DNA of 64,000 nucleotides from CAIQPS01 sp963721365 (lineage in GTDB: Bacteria; Actinomycetota; Thermoleophilia; RBG-16-64-13): the NCBI GenBank assembly GCA_963721365.1, contig CAVRJE010000020.1, positions 1 through 64,000 on the forward strand. The letters are read 5' to 3'. The notes below the pieces were generated by a model. That model was not told the DNA's origin. It did not search any database and worked only from the letters and a program-made list of their open reading frames with translations. The translations under genes and the position numbers were made by a program. Shown one piece after another: positions 45,033 through 53,612 of the stretch (its first letter is position 1; every line of letters starts with the position of its first letter).

Positions 45033-45478
45033 GACTGCACGAACTGGCCCAGGCTCTGGATCTCCGCGAGTTCACTCCTTCTGTGGACGACGACGCGGAG
45101 ATCACGCACGGCTACGTGTCGGATCTGCTGAGCGACGTCCTGGCGCATGCTCCTGCCGGCGGCGTCCTGGTGACCCTCCAGGTGAACCCGGCCGTCCTCG
45201 CGGTCGCGGGCCTTGCGGGCCTGCGTGCGGTCATCTTCTCGTCCGGCCGAAAGCCCCACGATGACATCGTCGAAAGGTTCACGGCGGATGGGATATCCCT
45301 GTTCGGATCGCAGGCGGACAGCTTCGAGGTAGTAGGGCGGCTGTACGATTTGGGACTCCAGGGCAGGCAAGGACCGCAGAGCGGGCGTGCCCCCTCCCTG
45401 CGCGGTCGTGGGCGAAGACATCCTGCCGAAGCAGACTGGCCCGGCGCTCTGCCTCTGACCCTTCAGACTGGAGGATAG
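45029..45478 (+). CDS. Small DRTGG/HPr-kinase-N-like protein, copy 1
   Basis: 149 residues. AAAGGAGG lies ten bases before the ATG, which overlaps the previous stop. Residues 1-108 (ELAQALDLREFTPSVDDDAE, YVSDLLSDVLAHAPAGGVLV, GLRAVIFSSGRKPHDDIVER) resemble the DRTGG-like serine-kinase-N domain of hydrogenase operons. It is repeated as an intact paralogue immediately downstream. The last 35 residues look non-coding in character, so a frameshift near 45360 may have extended it. Confidence 0.7.
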   Translation: MRLHELAQALDLREFTPSVDDDAEITHGYVSDLLSDVLAHAPAGGVLVTLQVNPAVLAVAGLAGLRAVIFSSGRKPHDDIVERFTADGISLFGSQADSFEVVGRLYDLGLQGRQGPQSGRAPSLRGRGRRHPAEADWPGALPLTLQTGG

Positions 45479-45481
45479 AAA

Positions 45482-45832
45482 GTGATGACTCTCAAGGATC
45501 TTGCCGAAGTCCTGGATCTCCGTCCCCTTACGGCCCAGGTCGAAGACGATGCCGAGATCACGCACGGCTATGCCTCTGATCTGTTGAGCGACGTCCTGGC
45601 GCACGCGCCGGCGGGCGGGGTGCTGATAACCCTCCAGGTGCACTTGAATGTCATCGCGGTGGCGAGCCACGCCGGCTTGCGCGCGGTCATCTTCTCCTGC
45701 GGCCGCGTTCCCGATGACGAGATCCTCGAGAGAGCGGCCGGCGAGGGGCTGTCCCTGTTCGGGAGCAAGGCCGACACGTTCGAGATCGTCGGGCGCCTCT
45801 ACGAGTTGGGACTCCGCGGGAGCCCGGCGTGA
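45482..45832 (+). CDS. Small DRTGG/HPr-kinase-N-like protein, copy 2
   Basis: 116 residues. GGAGG precedes a GTG-ATG pair. The sequence TLKDLAEVLDLRPLTAQVED, YASDLLSDVLAHAPAGGVLI, GLSLFGSKADTFEIVGRLYE matches copy 1 throughout; the pair is a tandem duplication. The fold class suggests ligand or phosphate-related sensing. No catalytic kinase motif is visible, so it is a domain protein, not a kinase. Confidence 0.75.
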   Translation: MMTLKDLAEVLDLRPLTAQVEDDAEITHGYASDLLSDVLAHAPAGGVLITLQVHLNVIAVASHAGLRAVIFSCGRVPDDEILERAAGEGLSLFGSKADTFEIVGRLYELGLRGSPA

Positions 45833-45856
45833 AGGCCTGACGGAAGGAAACCATGC

Positions 45857-46714
45857 TTGAACGACGAGAGCACATCGATGTCCGGCGGCCACCCAGCGAG
45901 CGACCCCCCCGCGGGCGGCGCCCCCACGGGGCGCCTCACTCCGGGGCTCAAACGGTTCCGTGCGGATCTGCATATCCACACGGCGCTGTCGCCCTGCGGC
46001 TCGGACGAGATGACTCCCGCCGCCATCGTCGCGGCCGCCTCGGCGAGGGGGCTTGACATGATCGCCGTCTGCGACCACAACACCGCGGGCAACGTGTTGG
46101 CCGTGCAGCAGGCGGGCGAGGCAGCCGGAGGCGGCCTCGCCGTCATCGCCGGCATGGAGTTGACGAGCGCCGAGGAGGTGCACGTGGTGGGTCTCTTCCC
46201 CGACGCCGCCGCGGCCGAGCGCGCGGCCGCTCGGGTGCGCTCCCTCCTCCCCCAGGCCGATCCCGACTACTACTCGTTCTTCGGCGAGCAGCCGCTGCTT
46301 GGCGGCGGACGGGCGCGAGGTGGGGTCGGAGACCGCCGCCCTGGCGCTGGCCACTCCTCTGGATCTGACGGAGGCGGTAGCGCTCATCCACAGCGAAGGC
46401 GGGCTGGCCGTGGCGGCGCACGTGGACCGGAAATCGTTCGGCGTCTTCTCGCAGCTGGGTTTCTTCCCCGACGACGCCGGCTTCGACGGGCTCGAGGTGT
46501 CCAGGTGGCTGCCCGCGGATTCGCCGCGGCTCGCCGAGCTTCGCGGCTCCCGGCCTTCCCCTTGTGAGCTCCTCCGACAGCCATTACCTGGAGGAGATCG
46601 GGACGGGCTGCACCGTGCTGTATCTCGCGGAGCCGACTTTCGCCGAACTGGCTCTCGCCCTGGCGAGGGACCGGAGGCCGGAGTGTGGCCCGGGAGGGCG
46701 TGGGCCATGCATGA
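45857..46714 (+). CDS. PHP-domain phosphoesterase, frameshifted
   Basis: The metal-binding set of PHP phosphatases can be read across frames: FRADLHIHTALSPCG (HxH), VCDHNTAGN (DH), VIAGMELTSAEE (Glu), then VAAHVDRKSFGVF (His) after a shift near 46300, and SSSDSHYLEEIG (Asp/His) after a shift near 46560. The stop is probably the TGA at 46712-46714, overlapping the next ATG. The start is uncertain: a well-placed ATG at 45853 is in another frame; a TTG (45857) or ATG (45878) is in frame. PHP genes occur regularly in [FeFe]-hydrogenase operons; their substrate there is unknown. Confidence 0.75.
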
Positions 46715-47204
46715 CCTCTCCCTGTATCTGCTCGAAGTGCTCGAGAACTCGACGCGCGCCGGAGCGACCCGGGTGGACGTAGAACTGTACGTCGACCATG
46801 CGGCCGACGAGTTGCGCCTGGCCGTCGACGACGACGGCCACGGCCTGACGGCCACGCCCGAGCAGACGCTCGACCCCTTCTACACGACTAAGCCAGGCAA
46901 AAAGACCGGCCTGGGTCTGAGCCTGCTCAGGGCCGACGCGCAGGCAGCCGGTGGCGACCTGCGGATCGGGCCCTCGCCCAGCCTGGGTGGGGTCAGAGTG
47001 GAGGCGTTCATGCAGCTCGGCCACGTGGACCGGCCTCCGCTCGGGGATGTGGCCACCAGCATCATCGTGACGGCGGCCACCAACCCGGCGGTCACCTTTA
47101 CCGTCAGTCTCGCGGGCGACGAGTTCGATCCTCCTCTCGTCCACGCTCCTCCCCTGGAGGCCGCGACGCGGCTCCAACGACTCACGGAGGAGCTCGTGAC
47201 TTGA
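46707..47204 (+). CDS. GHKL ATPase domain protein (histidine kinase-like)
   Basis: 165 residues, intact. The N-box is LYLLEVLENSTRAGATRVDV, the G1 box LAVDDDGHGL, the F and G2 boxes DPFYTTKPGKKTGLGLSLLR, and the end is GGVRVEAFMQLGH. There is no receiver, PAS or H-box, so it is a free ATP-binding module like those found just before hydC in clostridial hydrogenase operons. It probably works with the PHP, DRTGG and Fe-S proteins upstream. Confidence 0.8.
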   Translation: MHDLSLYLLEVLENSTRAGATRVDVELYVDHAADELRLAVDDDGHGLTATPEQTLDPFYTTKPGKKTGLGLSLLRADAQAAGGDLRIGPSPSLGGVRVEAFMQLGHVDRPPLGDVATSIIVTAATNPAVTFTVSLAGDEFDPPLVHAPPLEAATRLQRLTEELVT

Positions 47205-47286
47205 CTGGAGAAACAGCCCGGGTGCAGCCCAAAGCGCCCGGCAAGGCGAACAGAGACGGCGATCAGCGACTGGAAGAAAGGAAGTT

Positions 47287-47841
47287 GTGGGCATGACCGA
47301 TGACGTGGGGAAAGCGGGCTGCGCGGGCTGTGAGGAAGCCTCCGAAGAGGAGCTTCTCGCCCGCCTGGACGAAGTGATCGAGATGTACAAGGACAAGCCG
47401 GGGGCCCTCATCCCGGTGTTGCAGTTGGCCCAGGGCATCTTCGGCTATCTGCCCGAGGTGGCGCTCAAACGTATCGCCAGAGGCATGCACAAGCCCTACA
47501 GCGAGGTAGCCGGCGTGGTGGGCTTCTACTCGTTCTTCTCGACGGTCCCGCGGGGGCGCAATCTCGTCCGCGTGTGCCTGGGGACAGCCTGCTACGTGCG
47601 CGGCGGGATGGCGGTACTCGAGTCCCTCAAGAAGGAGCTGGGCATCGACGTCGGCGAGACGACCGAGGACCGCGAGTTCTCCCTCGAAGTGGCGCGGTGC
47701 TTCGGGGCCTGCGGCCTGGCCCCGGTGATAACCATCAACGACGTGGTGCATCACCGGGTGAAGCCTGCCCGGATTCGCGAGGTGCTGGCTCAATACGCGC
47801 CGGAGGCGGTAGCCGCCGGGGCTGGGGAAAGGAACGCCTGA
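47287..47841 (+). CDS. hydC: HydC: NuoE-like 2Fe-2S subunit of [FeFe] hydrogenase
   Basis: 184 residues from GTG; an ATG two codons later is also possible. It has a helical N-terminus and a thioredoxin-like domain with 2Fe-2S ligands Cys97 and Cys102 (VCLGTACYV) and Cys138 and Cys142 (RCFGACGLAP). KPYSEVAGVVGFYSFFSTVP is typical of NuoE/HydC. In HydABC it relays electrons between HydB and HydA. TGATG overlap with the next gene. Confidence 0.9.
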   Translation: MGMTDDVGKAGCAGCEEASEEELLARLDEVIEMYKDKPGALIPVLQLAQGIFGYLPEVALKRIARGMHKPYSEVAGVVGFYSFFSTVPRGRNLVRVCLGTACYVRGGMAVLESLKKELGIDVGETTEDREFSLEVARCFGACGLAPVITINDVVHHRVKPARIREVLAQYAPEAVAAGAGERNA

Positions 47842-48218
47842 TGGCTGACAAGATCAACAGCCCGGCCGACCTGCTGGCGATGGCCGGCAAGGCCAAGGAG
47901 GACATCGACCTTCGCTCGGGCGCCAAAGAGATCAAGGTCACTGTCCACATGGGCACCTGCGGCATCGCCGCCGGGGCCCGGGACGTGGTGGTCTCCTTCC
48001 TCACCGAGATCGGCGACGCGAAGCTCGACAACGTGACCATCCACCAGTCCGGCTGCGCCGGCCTCTGCGAGATGGAGCCCATGGCGACCGTGCAGTTCGC
48101 GGACGGGTCCGTGTACCACTACGGGCATCTGGAGAGCCGCGAGAAGGTGCACCAGATCGTCCAGTCCCACCTGGTCGAGGGCAAACCGGTCACCGAGTAC
48201 CTTGTCAAGTCGGCGTAG
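47841..48218 (+). CDS. Thioredoxin-like 2Fe-2S ferredoxin (HydD-type accessory)
   Basis: 125 residues. The start overlaps the hydC stop. VTVHMGTCGIAAGARDVVVS and TIHQSGCAGLCEMEPMATVQ provide the Cys ligands of a thioredoxin-fold 2Fe-2S cluster. QFADGSVYHYGHLESREKVH is the usual C-terminal part. Such a small ferredoxin is common between hydC and hydB; it may be an extra electron carrier. Confidence 0.85.
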   Translation: MADKINSPADLLAMAGKAKEDIDLRSGAKEIKVTVHMGTCGIAAGARDVVVSFLTEIGDAKLDNVTIHQSGCAGLCEMEPMATVQFADGSVYHYGHLESREKVHQIVQSHLVEGKPVTEYLVKSA

Positions 48219-48234
48219 GAGAGTGACTGAGGAT

Positions 48235-51200
48235 ATGGATCAGATAAGCAATCACGTGCTCGTGTGCACCGGGGGCGGCTGCATCGCCTCGGGAGCGCTC
48301 GAGGTAAGCGCCGCATTCACCAAGGAACTGGAGGACATGGGCATCGCCCCGCAGACGCGGGTCATCGAGACCGGCTGCCTGGGGCCCTGCGCGGTCGGCC
48401 CGGTCGTCCTGGTCTACCCCGACGGCGTCTTCTACCAGAACGTCCAGATCGACGACGTCCACGAGATCGTGGAGGAACACCTGCTCAAGGGCCGGATAGT
48501 CGACACGGCTGGTGAGCCACGCCCCCGGCACCGACCGCTCCGTCGCCGAGATGGAGGACGTCGAGTTCTTCAACCGGCAGGTCAAGATAGTCCTCCGCAA
48601 CTCGGGGATCATCGACCCGCTGAAGATCGAGGAGTACATCGCCCGCGAGGGCTATCAGGCCCTGGCCAAGGTCCTGACCGAGATGACGCCCGACCAGGTG
48701 GTGAGCGAAGTGCTGCGCAGCGGTCTCCGCGGCCGCGGCGGCGCCGGCTTCCCCACCGGGCTCAAGTGGAAGTTCGCCCGGCAGACCGAGTCGGACGTCA
48801 AGTACATCCTCTGCAACGCCGACGAGGGCGACCCCGGAGCCTTCATGGACCGGTCGGTGCTGGAAGGCGACCCGCACAGCCTCATCGAAGGCATGGCCGT
48901 CGGCGCCTACGCCATCGGCGCCAAGGAAGGCTTCGTCTACCTGCGGGCCGAATACCCGCTGGCGGTCGAGCGACTCCAGTACGCCATCGACCAGGCCAGG
49001 GAGATGGGCCTGCTGGGCAAGGACATCATGGGCACCGGGTTCGAGTTCGACCTCGAGATCCGGATGGGCTCCGGCGCCTTCGTCTGCGGCGAGGAGACCG
49101 CCCTCATGCGCTCCATCGAGGGCGGCCGCGGCGAGCCTCGGCCCCGTCCTCCGTTCCCGGCCGTCAAGGGCCTGTGGGACAAGCCGAGCGTGCTCAACAA
49201 CGTGGAGACGTTCGCCAACATCGCCCCCATCATCCTCAAGGGCGCCGAGTGGTACGCGAGCACCGGCACCGAGAAGAGCAAGGGCACCAAGGTCTTCGCT
49301 CTCGGCGGGGCCATCCAGCACGCCGGCCTGGTGGAAGTGCCCATCGGCGTCCAGCTGGGTGAGATCGTCTACGAGATCGGCGGGGGCATCCCCGGGGGCA
49401 AGGAACTCAAGGCCGTGCAGCTCGGCGGACCGTCCGGCGGCTGTATCCCCAAAGGCAACCTGAACGTCCCGGTGGACTACGAGACCCTGCAGGAACTGGG
49501 CGCCATCATGGGCTCCGGGGGCTGCATCGTCATGGACGACGACAGCTGCATGGTCGACGTGGCCCGCTTCTTCCTCGACTTCATCCAGGACGAGAGCTGC
49601 GGCAAGTGCCCGCCCTGCCGGGTAGGCACCAAGCGCATGCTCGAGATGGTCACCCGCATCTGCAACGGTGAGGGCAAGGAAGGCGATATCGAAGCCCTCG
49701 AGGATCTGGGCAACATCATCAAGGACACGGCGCTGTGCGGCCTCGGCCAGACGGCCGCCAACCCGGTGCTCTCCACCATCCGCCACTTCCGCCACGAGTA
49801 CGAGGCCCACATCAAGGATCACTACTGCGAAGCCGGCGTCTGCTCGACGATGTTCACCGCCCGTTGCACCAACGCCTGCCCGGCCAGCGTCAACGTGCCC
49901 GGGTTCGTCAGCCTCATCGGCGAGAAGCGCTTCGACGAGGCCCTCGTACTCCACCGGGAACGCAACCCGCTCGCCAGCATCTGCGGCCGGGTCTGCTTCC
50001 ATCCCTGCGAGAGCAAGTGCCAGCGCGGCTGCCTGGACGAGGCGGTGGCCATCCGCAGCCTCAAGCGGTTCATGACCGAGCAGGAGACCGAGGCGCAGCT
50101 GCCCGAGGTCCACGAGAACGCCGAGAACGCGGCGCGCAAGATCGCGGTAGTCGGCAGCGGTCCGGCCGGCCTTTCCTGCGCGTACTTCCTCGCCCGTCTG
50201 GGCTACAAGCCCACCGTCTTCGAGAAGGAACCGAGCCCCGGCGGCATGCTGGTACAGGCCATCCCGGCCTACCGGCTGCCACGCGAGGAGCTGGGCCGCG
50301 AGATCAGCATGATCGAGGCCATGGGCGTCACCATCAAGACGGACGTGGCTCTGGGCAAGGACTTCACCCTGGCCGGGCTCAAGGACGAGGGCTACGACGC
50401 CGTCTTCCTCGGCGTGGGCGCACCTGCCGGCGTCGGCCTTGGGGATCCCCGGCGAACGCGGGACGGGCGTGACCGAGGGCTTGACCTTCCTGCGCGAGTA
50501 CAACGTGCACGGGACGGCCGAGGTCGGCAAGGAGGTGGCGATCATCGGCGGCGGCAACTCGGCCATCGATGCTGCACGCACCGCTCTCCGCCTCGGCGCC
50601 GAGCACGTGAACATCCTCTATCGCCGCCAGCGCGAACAGATGCCGGCGTGGGCGGAAGAGATCCTTGCCGCCGACGAGGAGGGCATCACGGTGCTGCCTC
50701 TGACCGCGCCCAAGCAGATCCTCCGCAACGCTGCCGGACAGGTGGTCGGCGTGCTGTGCCAGAAGATGGCCCTCGGTGACTACGACAAGAGCGGCCGGCG
50801 CAGCCCGGTGGCCGGACGCAACCCCGACTTCACGGTGGAGTGCGACCAGGTGATCGCGGCCGTCGGGCAGTCGCTCGACGCGAAAGCACTCGTCGGCGAC
50901 CTGCCGGTGGAACTGAACCGGGGCTGGCTCAAGACCGACCGCAACACCGGCGCGACCAGCGTCGACTGGCTCTTTGCGGGCGGCGACGCCGTCACCGGCC
51001 CCGCATCGGTGGTCGAAGCGGTGGGCGCGGGCGAGCGGGCAGCGGTGGCGATCGACCAGCACTTGACCGGCGCCAACCACGCCTTCTGGCGCAGGGACAT
51101 CGCCGTCGACGTGTTCTTCGATCCCGATGCCGATCCCGTCACGACCCCGCGGGCCGCCGTGGTCTGCCTGGATCCGGAGGCGCGCTCCTGCACCTTCGAC

Positions 51201-51318
51201 GAGGTCGAGCTGTCCTGGAACCTCGACACGGCCTGCGCCGAAGCCAGAGCGCTGCCTGCGCTGCGACTACGGCAAGATCCCGGTGGCGGCCGCTGCTATC
51301 CAAGAAGAGGTGAAGTAA
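48235..51318 (+). CDS. hydB: HydB fused to GltD-type FAD/NAD(P)H module, three frameshifts
   Basis: About 1027 residues when repaired. Domains: (a) residues 1-90, thioredoxin-like 2Fe-2S (VCTGGGCIASGALE, ETGCLGPCAVGP). (b) A NuoF core after a shift near 48505, with FMN/NADH motifs GRGGAGFPTGLKW and CNADEGDPGAFMD and the 4Fe-4S site ESCGKCPPCRVGTKRM. (c) A GltD N-terminal Fe-S region (CTNACPASVNVPGF, CGRVCFHPCESKCQRGC). (d) FAD (VVGSGPAGLSCAYFLARLGY) and, after a shift near 50430, NAD(P)H (VAIIGGGNSAIDAARTALRL) Rossmann motifs. The end RCLRCDYGKIPV is reached after a third shift near 51255. Ordinary HydB ends with two 4Fe-4S motifs; here a second nucleotide-binding flavin module replaces them, suggesting NADP(H) coupling. 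Confidence 0.85.
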
Positions 51319-53090
51319 TGCCAGTCCTGACCGTTGACGACATCAAGGTCGAGGTACCCGAAGGCACCTCCCTGCTTGACGCCTGCCGGCAGGCCGGCGC
51401 CAACATCCCCACCCTCTGCTACCTGGAGGGCGTCCAGGCCATCGGCGCCTGCCGGCTCTGCCTGGTAGAAGTCGAGGGCGCGAAGACCCTCATCGCTTCC
51501 TGCGTGCAGCCCGCCACCGACGGCATGGTCGTCATGACGGGCTCCCACCGCGCCCGGCGCGGGCGCCGGGCCGTCCTCGAGTTGCTCCTCTCCGAGCACG
51601 CGGGCGACTGCCAGACCTGCCTGCGGAGCGCCGACTGCGAGCTCCAGGCCCTGGCCGAGCAGCTCAACGTAGACAAGATCACGTACGAGGGCGAGAAGAC
51701 GCGCAGGATCATCGACGACTCCACCTTCGCGCTGGTGAGAGACACCGGCAAGTGCGTGTCGTGCCGGCGTTGCGTGACCGTGTGCAACCAGACCCAGGGA
51801 GTGGGCGCTCTGTTCCCGCAAGGCCGCGGTTTCGAGACCGTGATCGGGCCGGCCTTCGCCATGAACCTCGCCGACGTGGTCTGCGTGCAGTGCGGCCAGT
51901 GCGCCGCCGTCTGTCCGGTGGGCGCCATCACCGAGAACACCGTGGTCGAGCAGGTCTGGGCCGCGCTCGACGATCCCAAGAAGCACGTGATCGTCGAGAC
52001 CGCGCCCGCCATCCGCGCCGCCTTGGGAGAGGAGTTCGGCTACGAGCCGGGGACGCTGGTCACCGGCAAGATGGTCGCAGCCCTTCGCCGCCTCGGCTTC
52101 AACGCGGTGTTCGACACCAACTTCACCGCCGACCTGACCATCATCGAAGAGGGCACCGAGCTGCTCACCCGGCTCAAGAAGGCCCTGGTGGAAGGCGAGG
52201 ACGTGGCGCTACCCATGTTCACCAGTTGCTCGCCGGGCTGGATCAACTACATGGAGCACTACAACCCCGATATGCTCGCCAACCTGTCCACCTGCAAGTC
52301 GCCGCAGCAGATGTTCGGCGCTCTGGCCAAGACCTACTATCCGAAGAAGCTGGGGATCGATCCCAAGAACGTCGTGGTGGTCTCGGTCATGCCCTGCACC
52401 GCGAAGAAGTTCGAATGCGCCCGTCCGGAGATGGGACGCGATGGCCTGCAGGACGTGGACATGGTGCTGACCACCCGCGAGCTGGCCAGGATGATCAAGC
52501 AGGCCGGCATAGACTTCCGCAGCCTCCCCGAGCAGAAGATGGACAGGCCCCTGGGCATCTCCACCGGTGCGGCCGACATCTTCGCCGCCACCGGCGGCGT
52601 GATGGAGGCGGCTCTCCGGACGGCCTACGAGATCGTGACCGGCACGTCCTTCCCCTTCGCCAACCTGCACGTCACGCCCATCGCGGGCCTGGAAGGCATC
52701 AAGGAAGCAGCGGTGACCATCGAGGAGACCGTGCCCGAGTGGTCCTTCCTCAAGGGGGCGACGCTCAAGGTCGCGGTCGCTCACGGTCTGGCCAACGCTC
52801 AGAAGGTGGTCGACCGCATCCGCAGCGGCGAGGCTTCCTACCACTTCGTGGAAGTGATGACCTGCCCGGGAGGCTGCATCGGTGGCGGCGGGCAGCCCCG
52901 GCTGACCTCCGACGCCGTGCGGCAGGCCCGCATCCGCGCCATCTACGCCGAGGACGAAGGCCGCGAATTGCGCAAATCGCACGAGAATCCCGAGATCCTG
53001 GCCCTCTACGACGAGTACCTGGGCGAGCCGCTGGGACATCTGTCCCACGAGTTGCTGCACACCAGGTACACCGAGAAGGACAGGGTATAG
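51318..53090 (+). CDS. hydA: HydA: catalytic [FeFe] hydrogenase subunit (set 1)
   Basis: 590 residues, intact. It has N-terminal 2Fe-2S ligands Cys34, 45, 48 and 62, a His94-Cys98-Cys101-Cys107 4Fe-4S site (SEHAGDCQTCLRSADC), and two 4Fe-4S motifs (CVSCRRCVTVC, CVQCGQCAAVC). The H-cluster domain has L1 TSCSPGW (Cys304), L2 MPCTAKKFE (Cys360) and L3 TCPGGCIGGGGQP. L1 has Ser where single-subunit enzymes have a second Cys. The multi-cluster N-terminus and operon context fit an electron-bifurcating or NAD(P)-linked HydABC. The ATG overlaps the hydB TAA. Confidence 0.95.
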   Translation: MPVLTVDDIKVEVPEGTSLLDACRQAGANIPTLCYLEGVQAIGACRLCLVEVEGAKTLIASCVQPATDGMVVMTGSHRARRGRRAVLELLLSEHAGDCQTCLRSADCELQALAEQLNVDKITYEGEKTRRIIDDSTFALVRDTGKCVSCRRCVTVCNQTQGVGALFPQGRGFETVIGPAFAMNLADVVCVQCGQCAAVCPVGAITENTVVEQVWAALDDPKKHVIVETAPAIRAALGEEFGYEPGTLVTGKMVAALRRLGFNAVFDTNFTADLTIIEEGTELLTRLKKALVEGEDVALPMFTSCSPGWINYMEHYNPDMLANLSTCKSPQQMFGALAKTYYPKKLGIDPKNVVVVSVMPCTAKKFECARPEMGRDGLQDVDMVLTTRELARMIKQAGIDFRSLPEQKMDRPLGISTGAADIFAATGGVMEAALRTAYEIVTGTSFPFANLHVTPIAGLEGIKEAAVTIEETVPEWSFLKGATLKVAVAHGLANAQKVVDRIRSGEASYHFVEVMTCPGGCIGGGGQPRLTSDAVRQARIRAIYAEDEGRELRKSHENPEILALYDEYLGEPLGHLSHELLHTRYTEKDRV

Positions 53091-53132
53091 TTGAGAAACT
53101 GTAGTCAGGGACTGTGACTTGGTGAAGGAGCC

Positions 53133-53612
53133 GTGACCACGGGCGAACAGCCACTCATACTGATCGTCGACGACGATTACGACTTCCTCGAGATCAATCG
53201 CATGATCCTCGAGCGGGCGGGCTACCGCGTGGTCACTGCTGCCGAGCCGCAGCAGGCCCTGACCAAGATGGCGAAGGAGAAGCCGGACCTGGTCATCAGC
53301 GACCTGATGATGACGTCCCTGGACTCCGGCTTCTCCTTCGCACGCGCCATCAAAGAAGATCCGCGGTACGCGGACGTCCCCGTGATCCTCTCCACCTCGG
53401 TCTCGAGCGCCATGGGCCTCGACTTCCGCCCGCGATCGGCCGAGGAGACCGCACAGATGAACGTGGACGCGTATTTCGACAAGCCGCTCGTGCCGGCCAA
53501 GCTGCTCGCCAAGATCGAGGAGCTGCTGGCGGCCCGGGGCGGCCGGGCGCCGGCGGGCGGCGCGCAGACCGATACGGGCGCCGCCCCTGCGGGCGGCGCG
53601 GAGACCGGCTGA
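53133..53612 (+). CDS. Response regulator, receiver domain only
   Basis: 159 residues. The phosphoacceptor is Asp57 (LVISDLMM), with acidic pocket LILIVDDDYDF and Lys117 (YFDKPLV). The C-terminal 35 residues are a Gly/Ala-rich tail; there is no output domain. It is followed with a TGATG overlap by the hydrogenase-domain histidine kinase and is its likely partner. GTG start; AAGGAG is close to it. Confidence 0.88.
   Translation: MTTGEQPLILIVDDDYDFLEINRMILERAGYRVVTAAEPQQALTKMAKEKPDLVISDLMMTSLDSGFSFARAIKEDPRYADVPVILSTSVSSAMGLDFRPRSAEETAQMNVDAYFDKPLVPAKLLAKIEELLAARGGRAPAGGAQTDTGAAPAGGAETG

Noticed and set aside
44813..46855. 680-codon minus-strand frame
   Set aside because: Antisense to the DRTGG-like and PHP genes, whose motifs are clear on the plus strand.
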